Positions 1-5,817 of a DNA stretch of 7,720 nt are shown here, piece by piece. How positions within the stretch are numbered: the first letter of the stretch is position 1; every line of letters begins with the position of its first letter. Under the pieces are notes generated by a model. The model did no database searches. It saw only the letters and a program-made list of their open reading frames with translations, and was not told the origin of the DNA. A program made the translations under genes and the position numbers. The stretch is from Clostridiaceae bacterium (lineage in GTDB: Bacteria; Bacillota_A; Clostridia; Acetivibrionales; Acetivibrionaceae), in the NCBI GenBank assembly GCA_012513545.1, contig JAAZCB010000406.1:1-7720 (forward strand). The letters run 5' to 3'.

Positions 1-644
1 TTGTAAAGAAAGAAGCATATACCAATAAAATGTGTCAGAGCACCCAGAAAAACAAGTATATGCCAGACCATATGATGGTACTTGAAGCCTTTGCGGGCGT
101 ACAGTGCTGCGCCTACCGAGTAAAAAACCCCTCCTGCCAGTATAAGCCAGAACAAAAAAGGATTTGCCCTGTTAATAAACAAAGGCATAAAAATAATAAG
201 GGTCCATCCCATAACAAGATAGATTACAAGAGAGACTTTTGGCATGGAGTGGCGGACCAGCGACTTGTAGAGTATACCAAATATCACCATTATCCATTGA
301 ACAGACAATATTGCAATTGACTGCCAGCCACCAATTACGGAAATTGCAATTGGGGTATAGGTCCCTGCAATGGCTACATAAATGAATATATGGTCCAGTA
401 TTTTCATTACACTTTTATGCTTTGTATTGTGTTCCATTGAGTGGTAAATAGTTGACATGAGAAACATGAGAAAAATTGATATGCAGAATACTGATATTCC
501 TACTACATCTTGTAATGTACCATTTTCATATGCAATAATAGTTACAAATGGAATTAAGAACAGCACAAGCAGCGATGCTGCTCCGTGAGTTATTGCATTG
601 GCAAGTTCCTCTCCAAAGGTTAGTACTGTTATTCGTTTTGACAA
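1..644 (-). CDS. trhA: TrhA/hemolysin III family membrane protein (3' end outside window)
   Basis: Reading the minus strand from a TTG at 644-642 gives 214 uninterrupted codons to the window edge. The family is usually about 215-220 residues, so only a few C-terminal residues are missing. The translation is very hydrophobic and fits seven membrane helices. It shows the HlyIII/PAQR signature: ITHG near residue 20, the S-x3-H pair (S64, H68 in STIYHS), the Asp of LDH (D84), GTYTP at 94-98, and the C-terminal H-x3-H (H191, H195). In PAQR proteins these residues form an intramembrane zinc site. Bacterial members are linked to membrane fluidity and energetics rather than proven haemolysis. TTG is chosen because AGGTCT/GGAGGT lies 8 bases upstream (653-658) and an in-frame TAA sits further up with no ATG between. 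It is transcribed away from the dGTPase gene. Family assignment is firm; the physiological role is not visible here. Confidence 0.93.
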   Translation of the reverse strand, partial: MSKRITVLTFGEELANAITHGAASLLVLFLIPFVTIIAYENGTLQDVVGISVFCISIFLMFLMSTIYHSMEHNTKHKSVMKILDHIFIYVAIAGTYTPIAISVIGGWQSIAILSVQWIMVIFGILYKSLVRHSMPKVSLVIYLVMGWTLIIFMPLFINRANPFLFWLILAGGVFYSVGAALYARKGFKYHHMVWHILVFLGALTHFIGICFFLY

Positions 645-695
645 TTTATCAGACCTCCGTTTTATGCATTTTCTTTAATGCACATTCTTCTGTTA

Positions 696-723
696 ATTAT
701 ACCCTAAAACTTAAGTTTGAAAA
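696..723 (-). promoter_or_regulatory. candidate sigma-A promoter of the trhA-like gene
   Basis: On the minus strand a perfect TATAAT (701-696) lies 16 bases after TTTTCA (723-718, four matches to TTGACA). Transcription would begin around 688-690 and leave about 30 bases before the ribosome binding site at 653-658. The -35 shares bases with the plus-strand candidate at 717-722. Assigned by eye from hexamers and spacing only. Confidence 0.5.
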
Positions 724-746
724 ATAAAAATAAAGATTATTAATAT
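717..746 (+). promoter_or_regulatory. candidate upstream promoter of the dGTPase-like gene
   Basis: TTGAAA (717-722) and TAATAT (741-746) are separated by 18 bases on the plus strand, about 135 bases before the coding start. Its -35 is back-to-back with the minus-strand -35 of the divergent gene. If used, the transcript would include the palindrome at 817-843 in its leader. The region is very AT-rich, so chance matches are likely. Confidence 0.35.
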
Positions 747-816
747 TTTCATAATATATTTGTAAGATTATACCGAAAACATATCCGGATTCTAACTATT
801 AACTTCCTTTATTTCG

Positions 817-843
817 AATTATATTGATATTATCAATATAATT
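817..843. repeat. perfect 12-bp inverted repeat (3-base centre) ahead of the dGTPase-like gene
   Basis: AATTATATTGAT (817-828) and ATCAATATAATT (832-843) are exact reverse complements around the centre ATT. The right arm contains a perfect TATAAT (837-842) with a poor -35 (TTCGAA, 813-818) 18 bases upstream. The repeat could therefore be an operator over a -10 element. It ends 23 bases before the GGAGG of the gene. It has no T-tract and is too AT-rich to be a good terminator. Confidence 0.7.
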
Positions 844-882
844 GTAGTAAACTAAAGAATATTTATGGAGGAATTTGAAAGT

Positions 883-2133
883 ATGGATAGTTTGAAGCAG
901 ATATCAAAAGAGTTGGAGCTTCCCCGTTACAAGGAGCAGATAAATTACATACAGAACAAATACCTTGCGCCATATGCAGTAAGAGAGCCGAGGGAGAACA
1001 GTCGACGCTTCAGGGAACCGCAGTATAACCTTGAAACAAGGAGCGAATTTCAGAGGGACAGGGATCGGATAATACATTCAAAGGCCTTCAGACGCCTTTT
1101 GTATAAAACTCAGGTTTTTGTAAACCATGAAGGGGATCATTACAGGACGAGAATGACTCACAGCCTTGAGGTTTCACAGATCGCAAGAGGTATTGCAAGG
1201 TCTCTTGGAGTCAATGAAGATCTTACCGAGGCTATAGCACTTGGACATGATTTGGGGCATACCCCTTTCGGACACGCTGTTGAAAGGTTGCTGGCCGATC
1301 TTTTAAAAAACGAGTACGGTTTTTTTCATAACGAACAGAGTGTCAGAATTGTTGATTGTATTGAAGCTAAGCAGGGAATTAACCCGACATATGGACTTAA
1401 CCTTACATGGGAGGTAAGAGAGGGTATTTTAAAGCATAATGACGACAGGACAAAAGGTATTTATATCTCTTTAGAGCCGGATAGACCTGCAAGTATAGAA
1501 GGCCAGATTGTAGGACTTGTTGATACTGTAGCTTATGTTTGTCATGACCTTGAGGATGGAATAAGCGCGGGTCTCGTTGGAGAAAAAATTGAATACGGGC
1601 TCTTAACTAAGAAGGCTCTCGACGAACTCTGGGAAATGTTTGATGCCAGGACTGAAAGCGGTATAAGCAGCATAATAAACAGGCTGGTAACTGATATTGT
1701 TGAAACCTCCTGGGGTGTATTGAGGGATAATAACATCGATTCTGTTGAAAAAGTGAGGGGTTTTAACAAAAAGATTATTACCCTTGGGAAATACAGGGAA
1801 CCGTTCTCGAAGCTTAAGAAATTTGTTTTAAATTTTGTATACAGCAGCCCCATGACTACCATAATGGATGTGAAGGCTGACAAATTTATAAAAGAGATAT
1901 ATGATTCTTACTGGAAGAATCCAAAGCAGCTGCCACACAATGAGTACAAGAAATTTATTGATGCCTCCAGTGAAAATTCTGTTCAGGGAGATGAAAAAGG
2001 CGGGAGCGTCTATGTATATGACGGTTACAAAACAACGCCGGCAAGGGTTTTGTGCGACTATATTGCCTCAATGACAGACAGGTTCGCACTTGAAACCTAT
2101 GATAAGCTTTTTGATCCTCATATTAAAATATAG
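883..2133 (+). CDS. dgt: dGTPase-like HD-domain dNTP triphosphohydrolase
   Basis: Predicted 416-residue cytoplasmic enzyme of the dGTP triphosphohydrolase family, which splits (d)NTPs into nucleoside and tripolyphosphate. The N-terminal third carries the family block FQRDRDRIIHS followed by AFRRL and KTQVF. The HD metal ligands are all present: H93 (RMTHSLEV), H112-D113 (HDLGHTPFGH) and D194 (VDTVAYVCHDLEDG). The C-terminal block DYIASMTDRFAL is also typical, and the length fits Firmicutes members. An in-frame ATG exists at 865, but the GGAGG at 867-871 overlaps it and sits 11 bases before the ATG at 883, so 883 is preferred. It is divergent from the TrhA-like gene and convergent with the YfbR-type gene, with only 16 bases between stops and no clear terminator hairpin. 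Substrate preference among dNTPs, and any need for a dNTP activator, cannot be read from sequence. Family certain; the gene symbol is by similarity. Confidence 0.93.
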   Translation: MDSLKQISKELELPRYKEQINYIQNKYLAPYAVREPRENSRRFREPQYNLETRSEFQRDRDRIIHSKAFRRLLYKTQVFVNHEGDHYRTRMTHSLEVSQIARGIARSLGVNEDLTEAIALGHDLGHTPFGHAVERLLADLLKNEYGFFHNEQSVRIVDCIEAKQGINPTYGLNLTWEVREGILKHNDDRTKGIYISLEPDRPASIEGQIVGLVDTVAYVCHDLEDGISAGLVGEKIEYGLLTKKALDELWEMFDARTESGISSIINRLVTDIVETSWGVLRDNNIDSVEKVRGFNKKIITLGKYREPFSKLKKFVLNFVYSSPMTTIMDVKADKFIKEIYDSYWKNPKQLPHNEYKKFIDASSENSVQGDEKGGSVYVYDGYKTTPARVLCDYIASMTDRFALETYDKLFDPHIKI

Positions 2134-2149
2134 CTCCTGAAATAACTGG

Positions 2150-2764
2150 TTAATCAAATTCATCCAGGGAAAGATAGAAGGAAGGCAGGAATTTGTCTAT
2201 AAAATACTGTACTTCTGGAAGCCCCATGCTTACAATTGAGGTGTAAAGGGTTTCTTTTGCTTTTTTAAACTCGTCGTTACCTGACTTTTCTTCTTCTATG
2301 CATTTTACATACGCAGATATTTTGTCGGCAGCCTTCACTAAAAGCCACTCTTCGCTGTCATTATGGAAAAGTATCTCTCTGTACGTTTCTCTGAACTCTC
2401 CAGGAAGCATTGAAAGGATTTTTTCGTTTGCTTTGTCCTCAATACTCTTAAAGACTTCTCTCATTTCGGTATTGAAATACTTTATAGGTGTGGGAAGATC
2501 CCCTGTTATTGTCTCATTGGCATCATGATACAGTGAAAGGACTGCACTCCTGTCAGGGTTGACCTTTCCACCGTAATACCTGTTTTTAATGACTGCCAGA
2601 AGGTGAGCAATCATTGCGACCTGAAGGCTGTGCTCTGCAATGTTTTCCTTGTCAGTGTTCCTCATAAGACTCCATCGGTCTATATACTTAAGACGCGAAA
2701 GAAAAGCCATAAAACTGTGTTTTTCCTTGGAATTATCCGTTATGTTACTACTTTTTTGTTCCAT
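2150..2764 (-). CDS. yfbR: YfbR-type HD 5'-deoxynucleotidase
   Basis: Predicted 204-residue cytoplasmic phosphohydrolase that removes phosphate from deoxyribonucleoside 5'-monophosphates. It matches E. coli YfbR (199 residues) nearly end to end: FLSRLKYIDRW, LMRNTDKENIAEHSLQVAM, YHDANETITGDLPTPIKYF, and the ending FLPSFYLSLDE. Metal and active-site residues are intact: H45, H80-D81, E84, D89 and D147, plus the R30-W31 pair that in E. coli helps select deoxyribose. The ATG at 2764 is chosen because AAGGTGG precedes it by 5 bases and it gives the family length. An upstream in-frame ATG at 2839 would add 25 residues overlapping the preceding gene. It follows the 152-residue gene by 43 bases with no hairpin between, so the two are probably co-transcribed. 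It converges on the dGTPase-like gene. Confidence 0.94.
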   Translation of the reverse strand: MEQKSSNITDNSKEKHSFMAFLSRLKYIDRWSLMRNTDKENIAEHSLQVAMIAHLLAVIKNRYYGGKVNPDRSAVLSLYHDANETITGDLPTPIKYFNTEMREVFKSIEDKANEKILSMLPGEFRETYREILFHNDSEEWLLVKAADKISAYVKCIEEEKSGNDEFKKAKETLYTSIVSMGLPEVQYFIDKFLPSFYLSLDEFD

Positions 2765-2807
2765 ACTTTCCACCTTTTTATCTTTAGCTGGGAATTTCCG
2801 GCCTGTA

Positions 2808-3266
2808 CTATTTATGGCAGCAACTTTGGAGAATAGCATTTTTGAAACATTCAGGCTCTAATATATTCTCTATCCTTTCAGCTTCAATTATACTGTTTGC
2901 AGGTGCTGCAAAATCCATTGTCATACTATTCTCACCATTTAACAGGTACAGTGTACCCTTAACTATTTTAAAATCCTTATCTACGTAAGCGGTCAAACCC
3001 TTTTTAGAGTTTCCTGGTTTTTGTATTACGCCTGCAAAAACCATAATTGAACTTTCGTCCGCCTCTGAATTGTCACAAAAGTACTTTATGTAATACCGTT
3101 CACCAACGAACTCTATATAGCCCTTGAATTTTGTTGCTTTAAATATCCTTGTAAATTTTCCTTCTATGCGGAGCATCTCGCTGGTGCATTTGTCCAGACC
3201 GGGCGTATAAACAAAAGCTGGTATTTCAACTTTGACTTTCTTTAAAGAAAGTATACCATAAGACAT
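2808..3266 (-). CDS. unrecognised 152-residue protein upstream of yfbR
   Basis: I do not recognise this family. The ATG at 3266 has a good ribosome binding site (AAGAGGTG, 3279-3272, 5 bases away), and the frame is open to a TAG at 2808. The protein has no signal peptide or membrane helix. It is rich in alternating hydrophobic/charged stretches that suggest beta strands: VKVEIPAFVYTP, KGYIEFVGERYYIKYF, SIMVFAGVIQK, GLTAYVDKDFKIVKGTLYLL. The last third holds several cysteines and ends C-C-H-K after an N-I-L-E-P-E-C stretch. That could be a metal or redox site but matches no motif I know. It probably forms an operon with the YfbR-type gene 43 bases downstream. Real gene: likely. Function: unknown. 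Confidence 0.82.
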   Translation of the reverse strand: MSYGILSLKKVKVEIPAFVYTPGLDKCTSEMLRIEGKFTRIFKATKFKGYIEFVGERYYIKYFCDNSEADESSIMVFAGVIQKPGNSKKGLTAYVDKDFKIVKGTLYLLNGENSMTMDFAAPANSIIEAERIENILEPECFKNAILQSCCHK

Positions 3267-3286
3267 ATAAACACCTCTTAAGAGTA

Positions 3287-3315
3287 ATAATAAAAATTCC
3301 GAAGGCTTGCTCCAA
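3287..3315 (-). promoter_or_regulatory. weak promoter candidate for the 152-aa gene and yfbR
   Basis: Minus-strand TTGGAG (3315-3310) and TATTAT (3292-3287) are 17 bases apart. A start near 3280 would leave a very short leader carrying the AAGAGGTG ribosome binding site. The 10-bp palindrome CTCTTAAGAG (3275-3284) overlaps that site. Hexamer matches are moderate, so the call is tentative. Confidence 0.35.
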
Positions 3316-3447
3316 AGAAAATATAAGAGTTATAAAAGTCGAGTTACTTTAAGTGTAGCACAAGATTATCTGTAAAGGAATACTTTAACAAATTATTTTA
3401 TCATTAAATAAATTAAATTTTCGTAATATCCTGCATTTAATAAATTG

Positions 3448-3476
3448 TTGATATTTTCCTGATGCTCCTTTACAAT
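3448..3476 (+). promoter_or_regulatory. sigma-A-type promoter of sigI-rsgI
   Basis: TTGATA (3448-3453) and TACAAT (3471-3476) are separated by exactly 17 bases, an excellent vegetative promoter by spacing and sequence. Transcription would start near 3483, about 100 bases before the sigI start. sigI operons in Bacillus and Clostridium are known to combine a sigma-A promoter with an autoregulatory SigI promoter, and this one would supply basal expression. Confidence 0.6.
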
Positions 3477-3510
3477 TAAGACATGGATAAGTCCAGATAT
3501 TTTTTTAAAA

Positions 3511-3553
3511 TGTTCCCCCGAACAGCCACATAAAAAGAGATCTGCTGTTCGAA
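3511..3553 (+). promoter_or_regulatory. candidate SigI-dependent autoregulatory promoter
   Basis: A run of five C's followed by GAA (3515-3522), a second candidate -35 element GCCACATAA (3525-3533), and CGAA (3550-3553) lie just ahead of sigI. SigI promoters described for Bacillus and C. thermocellum have a C-rich -35 and a CGAA-like -10. From the CCACA at 3526-3530 the gap to CGAA is 19 bases. From the C-run it is about 30, which seems too long. The -10 is therefore more secure than the -35. The expected start is around 3560, close to the ribosome binding site at 3567-3575. Confidence 0.5.
3519..3551. repeat. 8-bp inverted repeat embracing the candidate SigI promoter
   Basis: CGAACAGC (3519-3526) and GCTGTTCG (3544-3551) are exact reverse complements separated by 17 bases. 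The left arm overlaps the possible -35 and the right arm overlaps the CGAA -10. TGTTC at 3511-3515 can pair instead with GAACA at 3520-3524 across CCCC, an alternative small hairpin. No T-tract follows, so this is not a terminator. Confidence 0.65.
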
Positions 3554-3586
3554 ATATTTCTTAATCGGAAGGGAGTATGATAATTC

Positions 3587-4357
3587 TTGGATATTCGGGA
3601 ATTTTTTAGTTTTAAAGGAAGAGAAGTGAAATCCGAAGAGACATCTGAGATATCAATTATTTCCGTCTTAAAGGAAATAAAAGAGGGGAATAACCTGTCA
3701 AGAGACTATTTTATTTCAAGGTACAAGCCGTTTATATTGAGGGTTGTCTCAAATTCCTCCGGAAAAAGAATATATGAGGATGATGATGAGTTTGGTATAG
3801 GAATGGAAGCATTTAATGAGGCTATAAATTGTTTTGATCTGAAAAGGAAGACGAATTTTTTCGGATTCAGTGAGCTGGTTATTAGAAGACGGATAACCGA
3901 TTATGTGAGGAGAAAGTCCAAAGACAGCAACGTATACCCTTTTTCATCAGTTGGAGACTACAATGAATTTGAAGCAAGGTATCTTATATCGGATTCTCAT
4001 TTTAACTATGAAAGCATTGAAGCTAAGGAGGACTTAATTGCTTTAAGGGAAAACCTTTTGGAATATGGGATTACTTTAAGGGAACTGGTTATAAAATCCC
4101 CCAAGCATAAGGATTCGAGAAGATTATGTATAGGTATAGCCAGGGTTTTAGCGCAGGATGAGGATTTATACAATAAGCTTGTAAAATATAAAAATATACC
4201 TAGAAATGAGCTTTTAAAGAAAGTAAATGTCCACAGGAGGACACTTGAGAACAACAGAAAATTTATTATAGCAGTTTGCTTGATATACAGGAGTAATTTG
4301 GAGATCTCCAAAAGTTTTTTTAATTCTATGGAAAATGGAGGGGGACATCTTGGATAA
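3587..4357 (+). CDS. sigI: RNA polymerase sigma factor SigI
   Basis: Predicted 256-residue alternative sigma factor of the SigI family. The N-terminal half (about 25-110) is a sigma-70 region 2-like domain with the family-typical blocks DDDEFGIGMEAFNEAINCFD (65-84) and FSELVIRRRITDYVRRKSK (94-112), used for core binding and -10 recognition. The C-terminal domain (about 140-240) ends in a helix-turn-helix-like segment, VNVHRRTLENNRKFIIAVCLI, characteristic of SigI -35 recognition. The start is TTG at 3587 with GGAAGGGAG 11 bases upstream. The nearby ATG at 3577 is in another frame and stops after ten codons. The last codons contain the ribosome binding site and start of rsgI, so the pair is coupled. 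By analogy with C. thermocellum it should transcribe its own operon and polysaccharide-degradation genes elsewhere. Its activity is expected to be held down by RsgI. Confidence 0.95.
   Translation: MDIREFFSFKGREVKSEETSEISIISVLKEIKEGNNLSRDYFISRYKPFILRVVSNSSGKRIYEDDDEFGIGMEAFNEAINCFDLKRKTNFFGFSELVIRRRITDYVRRKSKDSNVYPFSSVGDYNEFEARYLISDSHFNYESIEAKEDLIALRENLLEYGITLRELVIKSPKHKDSRRLCIGIARVLAQDEDLYNKLVKYKNIPRNELLKKVNVHRRTLENNRKFIIAVCLIYRSNLEISKSFFNSMENGGGHLG
4337..4344 (+). promoter_or_regulatory. ribosome binding site that fixes the rsgI start
   Basis: GGAGGGGG lies inside the end of sigI and 5 bases before a TTG at 4350. The in-frame ATG at 4335 overlaps this site and has none of its own, so TTG is the likely initiator. 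The SigI stop (4355-4357) falls within the first codons of rsgI, an arrangement that favours coupled translation of sigma and anti-sigma factor. Confidence 0.8.
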
Positions 4358-5630
4358 TTTCGGTATAGTATATGAGGTTTTAAAAAATGATGTTATAGTC
4401 CTGACTCCTGAAGGTCAATTTATGACATTAAAGAAGAAAGATGGGGATATATCGGAAGGAATGTTAATTGAATTTGACTTCTCAGATATCTGTGATACCA
4501 GAAAAAGCTTTATTAATGGTGTTTTATTAATTTCAGGTATAGCAGCGATTATTGTTTTTGCATTTGTTTATTTTAAGCCGATTTACACAAACATTATAAA
4601 TAGTACTTCGTTCTGTTATATTGATGTAGATATAAACCCGGGTATAGGGTTTGTTATTGATGATAAAGGCAATATATCCAGTACTACGAGGCTCACTGAC
4701 GATGCAAAGAATTTGATGAAGCAGTTTAAGATTGAGGGTCAGCCTGTATGGGATACCATAGAACTTTTGTCTGAAAGATGTCTTACAAACGGCGTTATTA
4801 ATAAAGAAGGACAAAACAATATACTAATATCAGTTTCCTTGAATAAAAATGTGGAGAAAGACAGCGATGAAGAAAAGCGGATGAATGAGATTCTGGTCCA
4901 AATCCATAATAAAATCAGGGAATTAGGTATTAACAACGATATTTCTATTAATCCGGTAATAGTAAAAGTTGATCCAGAAGAAAGAAAAGCAGCAAAAGAG
5001 AACAATATTTCAATGGGAAGATACCGTCTTTATCTTAAAGTACTGGAAAAAGATGCAGGTATTAAACTTGAGGAAATAAAAGACATCAGTATAGCTGACT
5101 TATTAAAAATACTTGAGGAGAATATGGTAGATACAGGTTCTGAAATAACGATTTCTGACCCTGACACAGCTTCTGAATCAAACAAAGGTTTGAAAATACA
5201 ATACTATTGTCTCGACAAGCAGATTGATACTCAGGGAATAAACTATAGTTTTACAATTTTAAATACCGGAGACCATTCAGTTGATCTTAAGGATACCAAG
5301 GTGAGGTATTATTTCAAGGAAGAAGAAGATAAGCTATTAAGATTTGAAATATATTACTTTGGGGATGGTAAGACAGAGGATGTTCATGGGAAGTTTTTCG
5401 ATATCCCTGATGGTCAGAAGGCAAACAAGTATCTGGAAATTACATTTTCTAAGGGGGCAGTGTCGCCTGGAGAGACTCTGCATGTTAGAGGTATTTTCTA
5501 CAGGGATGATTGGAGCAGATTTAATCAGGGAGATGATTATTCATATAATCCTGTGGACGAAACATATGTTGACTGGGACAAGATCACAATATATGTGTCG
5601 GATAAACTTGTATGGGGAGTAGAACCTTAA
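4350..5630 (+). CDS. rsgI: membrane anti-sigma factor RsgI with extracellular CBM3 domain
   Basis: Predicted 426-residue single-pass protein that sequesters SigI. Residues 1-50 form the cytoplasmic RsgI N-terminal domain (GIVYEVLKNDVIVLTPEGQF). Residues about 54-76 are one hydrophobic helix. The extracellular part begins with SFCYIDVDINPGIGF, the conserved RsgI block. Its Asn96-Pro97 corresponds to the Asn-Pro bond where RsgI proteins are reported to self-cleave. Residues 100-260 are the family's middle domain. After a short acidic linker, residues about 279-426 are a CBM3: LKIQYY, NYSFTILNTGDHSVDLKDTK, VRYYF, YLEITFSKGAVSPGE, DDWSRFNQGDDYSY, and the closing WGVEP. CBM3 binds cellulose, so this is a presumed extracellular cellulose sensor, as for CBM3-bearing RsgI proteins of C. 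thermocellum. Some cellulose-face positions look substituted (see findings). It overlaps sigI by 8 bases. No clear intrinsic terminator follows. Confidence 0.95.
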   Translation: MDNFGIVYEVLKNDVIVLTPEGQFMTLKKKDGDISEGMLIEFDFSDICDTRKSFINGVLLISGIAAIIVFAFVYFKPIYTNIINSTSFCYIDVDINPGIGFVIDDKGNISSTTRLTDDAKNLMKQFKIEGQPVWDTIELLSERCLTNGVINKEGQNNILISVSLNKNVEKDSDEEKRMNEILVQIHNKIRELGINNDISINPVIVKVDPEERKAAKENNISMGRYRLYLKVLEKDAGIKLEEIKDISIADLLKILEENMVDTGSEITISDPDTASESNKGLKIQYYCLDKQIDTQGINYSFTILNTGDHSVDLKDTKVRYYFKEEEDKLLRFEIYYFGDGKTEDVHGKFFDIPDGQKANKYLEITFSKGAVSPGETLHVRGIFYRDDWSRFNQGDDYSYNPVDETYVDWDKITIYVSDKLVWGVEP

Positions 5631-5685
5631 TATTTGAGCATTAGAAAGAACCATTATTCATTAAGCAAGAAAGTTGAGTTAATAC

Positions 5686-5715
5686 TTGAATTTATTTATA
5701 CTTTTCCTATATAAT
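5686..5715 (+). promoter_or_regulatory. promoter candidate for the 313-aa membrane protein gene
   Basis: TTGAAT (5686-5691) and a perfect TATAAT (5710-5715) are 18 bases apart. The expected start near 5722 gives a leader of about 95 bases containing the hairpin at 5735-5792. Because no terminator is evident after rsgI, read-through from the sigI operon is an additional possible source of transcript. Confidence 0.55.
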
Positions 5716-5734
5716 GGTTTTGTTATATGGTATA

Positions 5735-5792
5735 TACATGTTTTTGCTTTATCCCGGATAAATATTACAAGGGGATTGCTGCAAAACATGTA
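5735..5792 (+). promoter_or_regulatory. structured 5' leader, long stem with nested alternative stems
   Basis: TACATGTTTTTGC (5735-5747) pairs with GCAAAACATGTA (5781-5792) with a single bulged T. Inside it are two mutually exclusive helices: TTTATCC/GGATAAA (5748-5754 with 5756-5762, a 15-bp palindrome around one C) or ATCCC/GGGAT (5751-5755 with 5772-5776). TCCC at 5752-5755 could also pair with GGGA of the ribosome binding site (5801-5804). The site AAAGGGGGAG follows at 5796-5805. The pattern suggests a cis-acting RNA or operator cluster. I matched it to no known riboswitch class. Confidence 0.55.
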
Positions 5793-5817
5793 GCTAAAGG
5801 GGGAGTATTTTCTGTTT

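Larger units (their letters stand above)
3267..3586. other. 320-base intergenic region between the minus-strand operon and sigI
   Basis: This divergent spacer has no credible coding frame. It holds the ribosome binding site and promoter candidate of the minus-strand operon at its left end. The right 140 bases hold a sigma-A-type promoter, a candidate SigI-type promoter with an inverted repeat, and the sigI ribosome binding site. The middle (about 3320-3445) is AT-rich and I see nothing further in it. Confidence 0.7.

Noticed and set aside
30..320. Plus-strand 96-codon frame
   Set aside because: It is antisense to the well-supported TrhA-like gene, has low-complexity Lys/Asn/His composition and no ribosome binding site.
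817..843. Palindrome as a Fur or PerR box
   Set aside because: It contains TTGATA and TATCAA halves, but the spacing is four bases shorter than the Fur 7-1-7 arrangement and it does not fit the PerR consensus.
1542..1883. Minus-strand frame inside the dGTPase gene
   Set aside because: Shadow of the dGTPase reading frame; Ser/Leu-rich composition typical of antisense frames and no start signals.
2298..2861. Three plus-strand frames opposite yfbR and its upstream neighbour
   Set aside because: They are antisense to genes with strong family matches or good ribosome binding sites, and show no motifs.
3482..3508. TGGA/TCCA mini-hairpin followed by a T run as a terminator
   Set aside because: The stem is only four pairs, and no gene on the plus strand ends upstream; it lies within the sigI promoter region.
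5344..5622. Plus-strand 92-codon frame within rsgI
   Set aside because: Out-of-frame overlap with the CBM3 domain, which is clearly the real product there.
5640..5700. Terminator after rsgI
   Set aside because: Only an imperfect AT-only inverted repeat is present, without a GC-rich stem or clean T-tract.
5735..5792. Leader as a known riboswitch (c-di-GMP, SAM, purine, preQ1, fluoride)
   Set aside because: None of the conserved core sequences I know for these classes is present; only the secondary structure is suggestive.
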